Below the pieces are notes generated by a model, which saw nothing but the letters and a program-made list of their open reading frames with translations, had not been told where the DNA came from and searched no databases. Positions 8,915 to 18,371 of a stretch of DNA of 64,000 bases are shown piece by piece (within the stretch, counting starts at the first letter, position 1; the number at the start of each line of letters is the position of its first letter). Both the position numbers and the translations under genes were made by a program. Origin of the DNA: Synergistota bacterium (GTDB taxonomy: Bacteria; Synergistota; GBS-1); contig JANXBX010000006.1 of NCBI GenBank assembly GCA_025060595.1, positions 1-64,000 of the forward strand, given 5' to 3'.

Positions 8915-10069
8915 GTGAAAAAACTTCTAGTAGCAATATGTTTAGTAATGCTTTTTGCAAGCCTATCAGGTGCACAAACCGTAGTTAAGGTAGGATATCT
9001 TGCAGCCTTAACGGGAGATTGGGCAGCTTACGGACAAACCGAGGTAAAAGCAGCACAGCTTGCCGTTGAGGAAATCAATGCTGCAGGCATACTACCAGGA
9101 GGCCTTAAGATCGAACTTGTCCCATACGATTTTAGAAGTCGTCAGGAAGATGCAGTCAACGCTGTAAGAAGAATGATTGAACAAGACAAGGTAGTAGCAA
9201 TTGTAGGTTCTAACTCCTCTGGGGTAAACATAGCGGTAGCTCCACTCGTAAATAGGGCTGGAATACCCCAAATAGGAACGGTTTCCACAAATCCTAGGGT
9301 AACGGTGGATGAAAATGGAAAGGTAAGACCATACTCCTTTAGGATATGCTTTACAGATCCATATCAAGGCAAGGTTTTAGCTTATTATGCTGCCAAAAAA
9401 CTAAACTTGAAGAAGGCGGCCATACTTTATGATGTAAGTAGCGATTATTCTCAAGGGCTCCGTGAGTTCTTCATACAGAATTATAAGAAGTACGGTGGGG
9501 AAATCGTAGCTGACTTAGCCTTTCGCGGAGGAGTAGATGTGGACTTTAGAGCTCAGCTTACGGAGATAGCTAAAGCGAAACCAAATGTGATCATCCTTCC
9601 CAATATGGGTAAGGAGATGGCATTAATTATAAAGCAAGCAAAAGAGCTTGGCATTAAAGATGTTGTATTTATGGGGGGAGACGGATACGCTGACTTCATG
9701 TGGGACATAGCTGGAGATGCGCTCGAAGGAAGCTATTGGGTTAACCACGTTTCACCGGAAGACCCGGCCCTTCAGCCATTCTTTGAGAAGTATAAAAAGA
9801 AATATAACGATGAGTGTAAAGAGTTTGTAAATGGAATACTAGGATACGATGCCATGTACCTCTTAGCAGATGCTATAAGGAGAGCGGGTTCTGCTAATCC
9901 CAAAGCTATAAGGGATGCCCTTGAAAACACGAAGAACTTAAAGCTACTTCATGCGGTTATAACCATAGATCCAAACACCCACGATCCTTTAAACAAGGAT
10001 GCAGTTATACTTCTATGTAAAGGCAGAAAAGCGATATTCCACGATAGAGTAAGACCCGAAGAGCAATAA
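8915..10069 (+). CDS. livJ: Branched-chain amino acid ABC transporter, substrate-binding protein (LivJ-like)
   Basis: Periplasmic-binding-protein family (type 1) receptor of 384 residues. A signal peptide is visible (KKLLVAICLVMLFASLSGA, cleavage near AQT). The mature part starts VVKVGYLAALTGDWAAYGQ and has QDKVVAIVGSNSSGVNIAVAPL, as in Leu/Ile/Val-binding proteins. The start is GTG at 8915, eight to ten bases after AAGGAGG. Followed by a strong hairpin and then livHMGF, so the receptor may be made in excess over the membrane parts. The exact ligand is inferred. Confidence 0.9.
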   Translation: MKKLLVAICLVMLFASLSGAQTVVKVGYLAALTGDWAAYGQTEVKAAQLAVEEINAAGILPGGLKIELVPYDFRSRQEDAVNAVRRMIEQDKVVAIVGSNSSGVNIAVAPLVNRAGIPQIGTVSTNPRVTVDENGKVRPYSFRICFTDPYQGKVLAYYAAKKLNLKKAAILYDVSSDYSQGLREFFIQNYKKYGGEIVADLAFRGGVDVDFRAQLTEIAKAKPNVIILPNMGKEMALIIKQAKELGIKDVVFMGGDGYADFMWDIAGDALEGSYWVNHVSPEDPALQPFFEKYKKKYNDECKEFVNGILGYDAMYLLADAIRRAGSANPKAIRDALENTKNLKLLHAVITIDPNTHDPLNKDAVILLCKGRKAIFHDRVRPEEQ

Positions 10070-10101
10070 ATCTTTCGGGGAAAGGCCATATAGTATAATC
10101 T

Positions 10102-10133
10102 TAAAGGCAGGGCTAATTTAAGCCCTGCCTTTA
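10102..10133 (+). terminator. Hairpin between livJ and livH
   Basis: AAAGGCAGGGCT and AGCCCTGCCTTT form a 12-bp stem with a 6-nt loop, followed by only a short T run. It probably acts as a partial terminator or 3' stabiliser that raises the receptor-to-permease ratio. Confidence 0.7.
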
Positions 10134-10161
10134 AAATACCAACTGGAGGTGAGATCTTAAA

Positions 10162-11040
10162 TTGGAGTCATTCATTCAACAGTTGATTAACGGTCTTTCC
10201 CTTGGCTCGGTCTATGCTCTTATAGCTGTAGGTTACTCCTTAGTATATTCAATACTTCTTTTCTCTAACTTTGCTCATGGAGGATTCTTAGTAACTGGAG
10301 GATACATATGCTATTACGCCTTAATATCCACAGGAAACAACATATGGATATCTGGGTTATTAGCGCTCTGCGGAGCAGGACTAACCGCCATAATTACAGA
10401 AAGACTCGCTTACAAACCTATAAGAGAAAGAACAAGCGTAACACTATATCTTCTTATAGCCTCTATGGGTATGAGCATAGTAATTGAAAACTTCTGGGTA
10501 ATCATGGCAGGTGGAAGATTTAGGGCTATCCCTCCAGTTTTACCTACATATCCCTTCAAGATGGGAAACTTAACCATCTCTTCCTTTGATCTACTCGTAT
10601 TTGGAATTACTATTCTGCTTTTATTTGGACTTGAGTTCTTCTTGCAGAAAACGAAATGGGGCTTAGCTATAAGAGCAGCAGCTTACGACCTTAGGGTTGC
10701 CGCTCTTATGGGAGTAAACGTAAATAAACTAATATCGATAGTTTTCTTCCTGGCAGGTCTTCTTGCGGCTGTAAGTGGAATATTCCTATCTGTAAGGTAT
10801 ACCCTTTATCCGCAGCTTGGCTTTATAACCATAAAGGCTTTTGTAGCTGCAGTTGTCGGAGGCTTAGGCTCCCTAAGAGGAGCGGTTTTAGGCTCTCTCA
10901 TTTTAGGAACAGCTGAGATGCTAACAGCGGGATTCATATCAAGCCAATTAAGGGATATAGTCGTTTTCGGACTTCTTGTTTTAACGCTCTTGCTTAGGCC
11001 TACTGGACTATTAGGCAAAGCGGTTAGTGAAAAGGTTTAA
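10162..11040 (+). CDS. livH: Branched-chain amino acid ABC transporter permease LivH
   Basis: Membrane component of the importer, 292 residues with about eight hydrophobic segments. Typical LivH signatures are INGLSLGSVYALIAVGYSLVY at the N-terminus and AFVAAVVGGLGSLRGAVLGS near the C-terminus. The start is TTG at 10162 behind GGAGGTG; no ATG fits better. Pairs with LivM to form the channel. Confidence 0.9.
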   Translation: MESFIQQLINGLSLGSVYALIAVGYSLVYSILLFSNFAHGGFLVTGGYICYYALISTGNNIWISGLLALCGAGLTAIITERLAYKPIRERTSVTLYLLIASMGMSIVIENFWVIMAGGRFRAIPPVLPTYPFKMGNLTISSFDLLVFGITILLLFGLEFFLQKTKWGLAIRAAAYDLRVAALMGVNVNKLISIVFFLAGLLAAVSGIFLSVRYTLYPQLGFITIKAFVAAVVGGLGSLRGAVLGSLILGTAEMLTAGFISSQLRDIVVFGLLVLTLLLRPTGLLGKAVSEKV

Positions 11041-11051
11041 GGGTTTAAAAA

Positions 11052-11912
11052 ATGCTTGTCTATCTTGAAGGAATAATCATATTGATGTGTATAAACTCCA
11101 TAGCCGCAATGGGTGTTAGCCTTTTAACGGGCTTTACAGGTATATTCACTCTTGGGCACGCGGCTTACATGGCAATAGGAGCCTACACCACAGGCATATT
11201 AACCATGAAACATGACGTTCACTGGCTATTAGCAGTAATGATAGGAGGAATACTTGCGGTAGCGGTAGCCTATCTTATCGGAGTTCCAACGCTTAAGCTT
11301 ATGGGAGATTACTTTGCCATAGCCTCGATCGGCCTAGGGGAAACAGTAAGATTAATAATAGAAAACTGGGAATCGCTAACAAGGGGAGCCAGAGGTCTTC
11401 CCGGTATAGACAGCTTTACAACACTACCGGTAGCCTTAGGCTTTCTTCTAACGCTAACTATAGTTACATCAAACATATTAAAGAGTAGCTATGGAAGAGC
11501 CTTTAAAGCATGCCGTGACGATTACCTAGTAGCTTCCCTTTTGGGATTTGATACCGCTAAATACAGAATACTTAGCTTATGTATCTCAGCCTTTTACTGT
11601 GGCATAGCGGGTGGGCTTTTCGCAGGTTTCATGACTTTCCTTCAGCCCACTATGTTTGACCTTCAAAAGTCTACAGAACTTACAGCGGTAGTTGTCTTTG
11701 GAGGACTTGGTTCCTTAAGTGGAACAATTCTCGGAACAGCGATAATAACTCTTGTAACCGAGCTTTTTAGACCTATATCTCAGTATAGAATGCTAATATA
11801 TGGAGCGGTCCTTGTCCTGGTCATGGTTTTCAAACCTGAGGGACTCATGGGGGAAAAAGAGCTATGGAGTTTATTTAAGAGGCGTGATGAAACATGGAGG
11901 AAAAGATCTTAG
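11052..11912 (+). CDS. livM: Branched-chain amino acid ABC transporter permease LivM
   Basis: Second permease subunit, 286 residues, largely hydrophobic. GFTGIFTLGHAAYMAIGAYT and GDYFAIASIGLGETVRLI are characteristic of LivM, and FGGLGSLSGTILGTA mirrors the LivH loop. The gene lacks the long C-terminal ATPase fusion found in some relatives. It overlaps livG by 19 bp. Confidence 0.9.
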   Translation: MLVYLEGIIILMCINSIAAMGVSLLTGFTGIFTLGHAAYMAIGAYTTGILTMKHDVHWLLAVMIGGILAVAVAYLIGVPTLKLMGDYFAIASIGLGETVRLIIENWESLTRGARGLPGIDSFTTLPVALGFLLTLTIVTSNILKSSYGRAFKACRDDYLVASLLGFDTAKYRILSLCISAFYCGIAGGLFAGFMTFLQPTMFDLQKSTELTAVVVFGGLGSLSGTILGTAIITLVTELFRPISQYRMLIYGAVLVLVMVFKPEGLMGEKELWSLFKRRDETWRKRS

Positions 11913-12664
11913 AACTCAAGAGCATAACTAAAAGGTTTGGAGGAATAGTAGCGGTTAAAGATTTCTCAATAGAGGTAATGCAGGGAGAGCTTGTGGGTCT
12001 CATAGGTCCCAATGGAGCTGGCAAAACAACGGTCTTTAATTTAATAACGGGCGTATACCCAGTAGATGAAGGCAAAGTGCTTTTTAAGGGAAAAGATATA
12101 ACTAGGCTTAAGAGCCACGAGATAGTTAAAAAAGGTATAGGCAGGACATTCCAAAATCTTCGTCTTTTTCCAAGAGCTACCGTACTTGAAAACGTCATGA
12201 CAGCCTGCCAGAATCACTTAAGATACTCCTTTCTTGAGGCCTGTACCCACCTTGGGAAATGGCGCTCTTATGAAAAAAGGATAATGGAGGAAAGCATCTA
12301 TTATCTTGAAAAGCTCAATTTAAAAGATAAAATATATCAGCAGGCTGGGACTTTACCATATGGATATCAGAGAAGATTAGAAATAGCAAGAGCCTTGGCC
12401 TTAAAACCAACCTTGCTTTTACTCGATGAGCCAGCAGCAGGAATGAACCCTGAAGAGGTAGCTGAACTAAGCGAACTTATATTGAAAATACACAAGGAAT
12501 TTAACTTAACGACACTTGTAATAGAGCACCATATGGATCTGATAGTGGAGGTATGCCCACATGTAATATGCATGAACTTTGGGGAAAAGATAGCTGAAGG
12601 TACTCCCAATGAGGTTATGAACCACCCTGAGGTAATAAAGGCTTATCTTGGTGAGGAGGCTTAA
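11894..12664 (+). CDS. livG: Branched-chain amino acid ABC transporter ATPase LivG
   Basis: ATP-hydrolysing subunit. Walker A GPNGAGKTT, signature region LPYGYQRRLEIARAL (a YGYQRR variant of LSGGQ normal for LivG), Walker B LLLLDEPAAGMNP and switch histidine in VIEHHMD. GRTFQNLRLFPRATVLENV is typical of this subfamily. 256 residues. Confidence 0.92.
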   Translation: MEEKILELKSITKRFGGIVAVKDFSIEVMQGELVGLIGPNGAGKTTVFNLITGVYPVDEGKVLFKGKDITRLKSHEIVKKGIGRTFQNLRLFPRATVLENVMTACQNHLRYSFLEACTHLGKWRSYEKRIMEESIYYLEKLNLKDKIYQQAGTLPYGYQRRLEIARALALKPTLLLLDEPAAGMNPEEVAELSELILKIHKEFNLTTLVIEHHMDLIVEVCPHVICMNFGEKIAEGTPNEVMNHPEVIKAYLGEEA

Positions 12665-12667
12665 AAG

Positions 12668-13402
12668 TTGAAAGAGGACAGCTATATTCTTGAAGTAAGA
12701 GATTTAAAAGTAAGCTATGGAGCAATAAGGGCCCTCCTAGGGGTTACGATAAAGGTCAAGGAAAGGGAAATAGTCTGTGTAATAGGAGCAAATGGAGCAG
12801 GGAAAAGTACCCTGCTTAAAGCGATAATGGGGGAAGTAAAAAGAGAAAGCGGAAACATTCTTTTTAATGGAGAGCCCCTACCTGATAGGGTCTATGAGGT
12901 GGTAGGATGCGGGTTGGCTTTAGTTCCAGAAGGAAGGAGAGTTTTCGCAAACCTAACGGTATATGAAAACCTACTTATGGGAGCTTTCCCAAGAAAAGAG
13001 AAAAAAGCCATAGAAAAAGACCTGGAATGGGTTTACTCTCTCTTTCCGAGACTTAAGGAAAGAGAAAATCAACTTGCAGGGACCCTTTCAGGGGGAGAAC
13101 AGCAGATGCTTGCTATAGCTCGTGGCCTTATGAGAAAACCAAAGTTACTTCTTCTTGATGAGCCTTCCTTGGGTCTTGCTCCCATATTGGTCAAGGAGAT
13201 CTTCAAGGAACTTAAGAAAATTAACGAAGAGGGCGTTACCATTCTATTAGTAGAACAAAATGCCAAACAAGCTTTAAATATATCTCACAGGGGATACGTT
13301 CTTCAAACGGGAAGAGTAGCCCTTGAGGGAACCGCAAGCGAGCTACTTCAAAAGGAAGAGCTTATAAGAAGCTATCTTGGGGAGGTAAAAAGGAAGGCAT
13401 AA
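12668..13402 (+). CDS. livF: Branched-chain amino acid ABC transporter ATPase LivF
   Basis: Second ATPase subunit, partner of LivG. Walker A GANGAGKSTL, signature LSGGEQQMLAIARGL, Walker B LLLLDEPSLGLAP and the LVEQNAKQAL switch region identify LivF. 244 residues. The start is TTG at 12668, three bases after the livG stop. Last gene of the cluster; it meets the chromate transporter genes tail to tail six bases later with only an A/T-rich spacer. Confidence 0.92.
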   Translation: MKEDSYILEVRDLKVSYGAIRALLGVTIKVKEREIVCVIGANGAGKSTLLKAIMGEVKRESGNILFNGEPLPDRVYEVVGCGLALVPEGRRVFANLTVYENLLMGAFPRKEKKAIEKDLEWVYSLFPRLKERENQLAGTLSGGEQQMLAIARGLMRKPKLLLLDEPSLGLAPILVKEIFKELKKINEEGVTILLVEQNAKQALNISHRGYVLQTGRVALEGTASELLQKEELIRSYLGEVKRKA

Positions 13403-13408
13403 AAAAAT

Positions 13409-13924
13409 TTAAAATAAGATGCCCAACAAACCACAGAAAAGAAGAAGCAGTATAGGATCGATTTTGAATTTAAAAAGAAGGAACAAGCACCCCAAAGATA
13501 TCATAATTTGAACGGGACTAATTAAGATTAAGGGAGCAAAGGTATAAGCAGCAGAAGCCACTAAAGATACGGCTATTGGTCTAAGCCCCAAAAGCATCCC
13601 GGAAAAGAACTTATTATTCCTGTTCTTAAACATATAGCTACCGAGAAAATAGCTTATAAGAAACGGAGCTAAAACAACAGAAAAGGTAGATAAGACTCCT
13701 CCTAAGATTCCCCCAACCTTATATCCTATAAAGGTAGCCGCATTCAAAGCTATAGGGCCCGGTGTAGATTGAGATATAGATGCTATATCTAGAAACTCAT
13801 CGATCGAAACCCAACCTCTAACCCTAACAAGCTCATGCATCATAACTTTTAATATACTGTATCCACCACCAAAACCCACAAGACCTATAGTAGCAAAAGA
13901 AATAATAAGATTTAAGAGAGTCAT
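13409..13924 (-). CDS. Chromate transporter family protein, half-size subunit 2
   Basis: Half-length CHR-family membrane protein of 171 residues. FATIGLVGFGGGYSILKVMMHE and SQSTPGPIALNAATFIGYK match the conserved CHR repeat (FGGG and PGP motifs). It overlaps the neighbouring half by an ATGA junction, so two proteins probably make one transporter, as in other short-chain CHR pairs. Members of this family are named for chromate but the natural anion is often unknown. Confidence 0.85.
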   Translation of the reverse strand: MTLLNLIISFATIGLVGFGGGYSILKVMMHELVRVRGWVSIDEFLDIASISQSTPGPIALNAATFIGYKVGGILGGVLSTFSVVLAPFLISYFLGSYMFKNRNNKFFSGMLLGLRPIAVSLVASAAYTFAPLILISPVQIMISLGCLFLLFKFKIDPILLLLFCGLLGILF

Positions 13925-14472
13925 CAGGCTTTCCTCCTTAAGAGGCAGAAAGTAAGACCAAAGATCGCCCCTCCCGCAATAACAATAAAGGGGTTCAACT
14001 TAAAGATAGAAAGGGCTATAAAAGCTAAAACGGCTATTCCTAAGCTGATTTTGCTCCCTGTTGCTGACTTCCTCATACCAAAGAGAGCATATATTAAAAC
14101 CGCAAACAAAGCAGGTCTCATACCATTTAAAAAGGATCTAACATAATGGCTTTCTCCATATTTAGTAAGCATGCTGACTATAAAAAGTATCGCTAAAAGA
14201 GAAGGAAGAACGGCTCCTAAAAGTCCTGTTAAAGCCCCCCTCCATCCCAAGAGGCACTTACCACACATAACTGAAACGTTAACCATTATAGGGCCAGGAA
14301 ACCCTTGAGCAATGGATAAAACATCCATAAACTCCTCTTCGCACATCCACTTTCTTTTCTTGACGAGCTCTTCCCTTACAAGGGGGATCATCGCCCAACC
14401 TCCCCCAAATGTAAAGGCTCCTATCTTAAAGGTCGAAAGAAAGAACTTAAAAAGAGAAAGGTTTCCATTCAA
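13924..14472 (-). CDS. Chromate transporter family protein, half-size subunit 1
   Basis: First of the two half-size CHR proteins, 182 residues. FKIGAFTFGGGWAMIPLVREEL and AQGFPGPIMVNVSVMCG carry the FGGG and PGP motifs. The apparent start is TTG at 14470-14472, about nine bases after GGGAGG. It lies divergent to the pstS-like gene. Whether it exports chromate, sulfate or another anion cannot be told from sequence. Confidence 0.85.
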   Translation of the reverse strand: MNGNLSLFKFFLSTFKIGAFTFGGGWAMIPLVREELVKKRKWMCEEEFMDVLSIAQGFPGPIMVNVSVMCGKCLLGWRGALTGLLGAVLPSLLAILFIVSMLTKYGESHYVRSFLNGMRPALFAVLIYALFGMRKSATGSKISLGIAVLAFIALSIFKLNPFIVIAGGAIFGLTFCLLRRKA

Positions 14473-14494
14473 GACAAAATGCCTCCCTTAAGAG

Positions 14495-14524
14495 TTGATT
14501 TAAAAGACCGCCTTATGATAATAT
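14495..14524 (+). promoter_or_regulatory. Possible promoter for the PstS-like gene
   Basis: TTGATT (14495-14500) and TAATAT (14519-14524) are spaced 18 bp apart, about 40 bp before the ATG. Only a fair match to consensus. Confidence 0.4.
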
Positions 14525-14564
14525 AAGCCTTGAAAAAATCTTGTCAAGGGAGGAGAAGAAAAAA

Positions 14565-15599
14565 ATGAAATATTTGATGCTTATTTTAGCCCTTTCATTG
14601 ATATTCCTACCTATTTCTGAAGCTAAGGAAATCGAATTAATAGGAGCAGGAGCCACATTCCCCTATCCTTTGTATTCGAAGCTTTTTTCCGTTTATCACA
14701 AGGAAACAGGAGTTAAAGTAAACTACCAAGCGATAGGCTCTGGAGGAGGAATAAGACAGCTCATCAACAAAACCGTAGATTTTGGAGCCACTGACTCTCC
14801 ACTAACGGAGGAAGAGCTTAAGGAAGCAGGATCCCCTATAGTTCACATACCAACCTGTTTAGGAGCACTCGTTTTATCCTACAATCTTCCTGGAAACCCG
14901 AAGATAAACCTAAATGGAAAAGTTTTGGCTGACATATACCTAGGAAAGATCAAAAGGTGGAACGACCCTGAAATAGCCAAGCTTAATCCCGGAGTTAACC
15001 TTCCCAATATGAATATTACAGTAGTCTATAGATCCGATGGGAGCGGAAGCACTTACATATTAAGCCAATATTTAAGTAAAATAAGCAGCGAATGGAAAGA
15101 AAAGGTTGGCGTTGGAAAATCCCTTAAGTGGCCAACAGGAATCGGAGGAAAGGGAAATCCTGGAGTGGCTGGGCTTATAAGACAAATTCCTGGCAGTATA
15201 GGCTATATAGAGTTTGTATACGCCCTTCAAAACAAAATGACTTATGCTTCCATAGAAAATAGGCATGGGAAATTTATCGAACCCTCTGTTGAAACCATCA
15301 CAGCCTCCGCAAACGTGGACATACCTGAAAGCACTATCGTTGATTTAACCGACACAAGCTCACCAAACGGATATCCGCTAAGCAGTTTTACATGGATTAT
15401 AGTATATAAAGAACAAAACTATGAAGGAAGGTCTATTGAGAAAGCAAATGAACTTGTCAAGCTTCTATGGTGGATAATACATGATGGACAGAAATACGCT
15501 GCCGAGCTCTCCTATTCCCCTTTACCGCAAAAAGCCATTGAAGCAGCAGAAAAGGTCATAAAATCTATAACCTATAACGGGCAATCTCTGCTTAAATAA
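14565..15599 (+). CDS. pstS: Phosphate ABC transporter substrate-binding protein PstS
   Basis: High-affinity phosphate-binding receptor. A signal peptide (KYLMLILALSLIFLPISEA) precedes the mature start IELIGAGATFPYPLYSKLF. Phosphate-ligand motifs GSGGGIRQL, DFGATDSPL and YRSDGSGSTYILS are intact. The ATG at 14565 follows a GGGAGGAG site by nine bases; an in-frame TTG upstream would lie before that site and is unlikely. 344 residues. No pstCAB or phoU is adjacent, so this is an orphan receptor; its partners must be elsewhere. The 3' end overlaps the glycerate kinase gene by 8 bp tail to tail. Confidence 0.92.
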   Translation: MKYLMLILALSLIFLPISEAKEIELIGAGATFPYPLYSKLFSVYHKETGVKVNYQAIGSGGGIRQLINKTVDFGATDSPLTEEELKEAGSPIVHIPTCLGALVLSYNLPGNPKINLNGKVLADIYLGKIKRWNDPEIAKLNPGVNLPNMNITVVYRSDGSGSTYILSQYLSKISSEWKEKVGVGKSLKWPTGIGGKGNPGVAGLIRQIPGSIGYIEFVYALQNKMTYASIENRHGKFIEPSVETITASANVDIPESTIVDLTDTSSPNGYPLSSFTWIIVYKEQNYEGRSIEKANELVKLLWWIIHDGQKYAAELSYSPLPQKAIEAAEKVIKSITYNGQSLLK

Positions 15600-16869
15600 C
15601 TGCTCCTATTATAATATCGTTTACATTCGTCCCAGTGGGACCAGTAATCACCAAATCTCCACTAGCCTTCAAGGCATTATAGGAATCGTTATCTGAAAGC
15701 GCTTTCTCTGGATCAACCCCAGAGGAAAGCATCCTATAAAAGCTTTTCCCATCCACTATTCCTCCGGCAGCATCGGTGGGACCATCGGTCCCATCGGTGC
15801 CAACGGAAACTAAAGCCACGTTACTCTCTCCCTTGATGGCTATAGCTACTGAAAGGGCAAGCTCCTGAGCTCTTCCTCCCTTACCGCTTCCCTTAACGTG
15901 AACTACAGGCTCCCCACCTAAAACTATCATGCAAGGAGGAGATATAGGATTAGAGGATCTTTTGATCTCCTTAAGGATCTCAGCTATAAATCTACCTGCC
16001 TCAGAAGCCTCGCAATTAAGGGTTGAGGTTAAAAAGAGAGTCTTATATCCTAGTTCCTTAGCCTTATCCATAGCGTATTTACAGGCTAGACTAACACTAC
16101 CTATTATCACACTCCTAACGTTATTAATTTCCTTAGGTGTATCTGGAATCTCACCCCTTGCTCCTCTTTCAATTATCTCCATAACAGCCGATGGCATCTT
16201 ATCCATCAAGGAGTACTTATCTATGACCTTTAAAGCATCTTTATAAGTAGTCTCATCAGGATAAGCCGGACCAGAGGCTATCGAATCAAGTCTATCACCA
16301 AGAACATCTGAGAGAATAAGAGAATAGACAAAAGCAGGATAAACAGCTTGGGCAAACCTTCCACCCTTTACCCTCGATATGTGCTTTCTAACGGTATTCA
16401 TCTCTACTATATCAGCTCCTGACTTCAAAAGGAGCTCATTAACCTTCTTCAAGTCCTCAAGGCTAACCCCTTCCATGGGAAGCTCAAAGAGAGCGGAACC
16501 TCCACCAGAAACAAGGAACAACAGATTATCACCTTCTTTTAATTCACCTGCCAGCCTCAAAGCCTTCTCAGTAGACAAAAGGGTATTTTCGTCAGGAATC
16601 GGATGTCCCGCCTCGTAAACTTCTAGGCCTTCTATATCCCCAAGAGAGTGCTTATATTTAGTTATAACTATCCCTCTTTTAACCTTATCTTTAAGCTTTT
16701 CCTTAGCGGCCTTAGCCATCCTCCAAGCAGCCTTACCTATAGCAACTAAATATAAATTATCAAGCCTATCTATCCTTTCCCTCTCTATAGCTTCTTCCAC
16801 CGCCCTATCGGGAAGAACCCTCCGAACGGCAAAGTCCACAACCTCAAGAAGATCCTCCCTTAAACCCAT
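15592..16869 (-). CDS. Glycerate 2-kinase (MOFRL family)
   Basis: Phosphorylates glycerate, in this family normally giving 2-phosphoglycerate. The N-terminal half has YLVAIGKAAWRMAKAA and LFLVSGGGSALFELP; the C-terminal MOFRL domain has VLGGEPVVHVKGSGKGGRAQELAL and SVGTDGTDGPTDAAGG. The ATG at 16869 is preceded by GAGAGGTG; the GTG nine bases earlier falls inside that site. 425 residues. It could take glycerate from serine or sugar-acid breakdown. Confidence 0.92.
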   Translation of the reverse strand: MGLREDLLEVVDFAVRRVLPDRAVEEAIERERIDRLDNLYLVAIGKAAWRMAKAAKEKLKDKVKRGIVITKYKHSLGDIEGLEVYEAGHPIPDENTLLSTEKALRLAGELKEGDNLLFLVSGGGSALFELPMEGVSLEDLKKVNELLLKSGADIVEMNTVRKHISRVKGGRFAQAVYPAFVYSLILSDVLGDRLDSIASGPAYPDETTYKDALKVIDKYSLMDKMPSAVMEIIERGARGEIPDTPKEINNVRSVIIGSVSLACKYAMDKAKELGYKTLFLTSTLNCEASEAGRFIAEILKEIKRSSNPISPPCMIVLGGEPVVHVKGSGKGGRAQELALSVAIAIKGESNVALVSVGTDGTDGPTDAAGGIVDGKSFYRMLSSGVDPEKALSDNDSYNALKASGDLVITGPTGTNVNDIIIGAVI

Positions 16870-16881
16870 AGAGATCACCTC

Positions 16882-18339
16882 TCAACTGCCTTTAGGCGTT
16901 CTTGACGGTTTACCAAGGTGAAAGCCTTGAGCATATCGCACATTCAACTTCTTTAAAGCTTCAACCATCTCAGCGTTTTCAACATGCTCAGCTATAACCT
17001 CTATCGACATTCCTTTGAAAAACCTAACTATGCCCTCGATTATCATTTTTGCCCTAGAGCTTACAGTAATCTCACGAACGAGATTCCCAGCTATCTTCAC
17101 AAAATATGGATCGAGATACCTAATATAAAGGAAAGAGGAAAAACCGCTTCCAAAGTCATCTATTGCCAACCTTATACCTAACCTAGCAAGTTCCTTTACA
17201 AAGCTTATCACAGCCCCAAGATCTCTTGCAGCTCCCTTCTCCGTGATCTCTATAACCACGCTCCTAGGGTCAACACCATACCTTTCAATAGCGTTAGTTA
17301 AAAATCCGATTGTCTCCGTATTCTCAATCTCCCGAACGGAAAGATTAATAAAGATAAGTTTATCTCTTAATGGATCGACTACTTTCTCAGCAAAGGCATG
17401 TTCGATAATTTTCCTACCTAGATCAAAAATGAGTCCCGTCTTTTCCGCCGTCTCTATAAAAAGAGCAGCAGGAAGAGGTTTACCCTCCCTATGTATGCGA
17501 GCTAAGACCTCATAACCGATGATTTCTCCCGTTCCCAAATCAACAACAGGTTGATAATAGGGAAGGGCAGAAACACCATCGATCTCCTTCAAGGCCTTCT
17601 GCAATAAGACAAAATATTCATGAAAGGCAACAGGAACCTCGAAATCCTCTCTCTTTACATCTTTCGCAAAACAAACCTTACTTCCACCCCTTCGCTTAGC
17701 GCAACTACAAGCAAGCTCTGCCGCAAAAAGAAGATCATCCATCGCCTTCCCATCCTGAGGAAACCGAGCAATTCCAATGCTTCCTGTAACGGAAATTCCC
17801 TCCTCAACCAAAAGCTCTAGCTTCATAGAAGAAACCCTATCTTTAATTATGCTAGCCTTAGAGAATAAAAAGGATGGATCAGAGTTCTTAAAGATAATCC
17901 CAAATTCATCCCCTCCAATACGACCTATGGCAGTAGCATCGCTCATCTCCTCCCTCAAAATGTAAGCCACATTTACCAAAATCATATCTCCCAAAGCATA
18001 TCCATACATATCGTTAATTAAACTTAGGTTATCTAAGTCCAAGTAGAGAAGCCCAAAACCACTACCTACCCTTTTCTCAATCTCCTCAGAAAGCACCTTA
18101 CCAAACCCATGGCGATTCAAAAGCCCTGTAAGAACATCCATCGTTAAATATTTTTCAATTAAACTACGCTCTTTAGCATTTAAAGCATAGTAAAACAAAA
18201 AGTTTAACAAGAGTCGATTTAACTCTTGAAGGAATAGACTTCCCTCCCTCGAAAGGCTAGCATTTCTTAAGAAATCACTTAACAAACGATTTGCAATCTC
18301 TAAATGCAAATTAAGAACTCTATCTTGAGGAATACGCAA
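16882..18339 (-). CDS. GGDEF-EAL protein (cyclic-di-GMP turnover)
   Basis: 485 residues with a helical N-terminus (1-70), a GGDEF domain (about 71-215) with intact IGGDEF, and an EAL domain (about 240-480). No RxxD inhibitory site is seen before GGDEF. The EAL signature reads YEVLARI (Val for Ala), with NLS, IEITE, IDDFGSGFSS, VKIAG, EHVE and YAQGFHLGKP following; the core acidic residues, the lysine and the glutamine are kept, so phosphodiesterase activity is plausible. No membrane segment. It is the last gene of the stressosome-linked operon, supplying the opposing activity to the cyclase upstream. Confidence 0.88.
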   Translation of the reverse strand: MRIPQDRVLNLHLEIANRLLSDFLRNASLSREGSLFLQELNRLLLNFLFYYALNAKERSLIEKYLTMDVLTGLLNRHGFGKVLSEEIEKRVGSGFGLLYLDLDNLSLINDMYGYALGDMILVNVAYILREEMSDATAIGRIGGDEFGIIFKNSDPSFLFSKASIIKDRVSSMKLELLVEEGISVTGSIGIARFPQDGKAMDDLLFAAELACSCAKRRGGSKVCFAKDVKREDFEVPVAFHEYFVLLQKALKEIDGVSALPYYQPVVDLGTGEIIGYEVLARIHREGKPLPAALFIETAEKTGLIFDLGRKIIEHAFAEKVVDPLRDKLIFINLSVREIENTETIGFLTNAIERYGVDPRSVVIEITEKGAARDLGAVISFVKELARLGIRLAIDDFGSGFSSFLYIRYLDPYFVKIAGNLVREITVSSRAKMIIEGIVRFFKGMSIEVIAEHVENAEMVEALKKLNVRYAQGFHLGKPSRTPKGS

Positions 18340-18371
18340 TGCATAAATTATGGCTCCTAACCTGCTAAAAT

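Noticed and set aside
14541-14564. TTG at 14541 as start of the PstS-like gene
   Set aside because: It lies before the GGGAGGAG ribosome site and puts charged residues ahead of a normal signal peptide; ATG 14565 is better.
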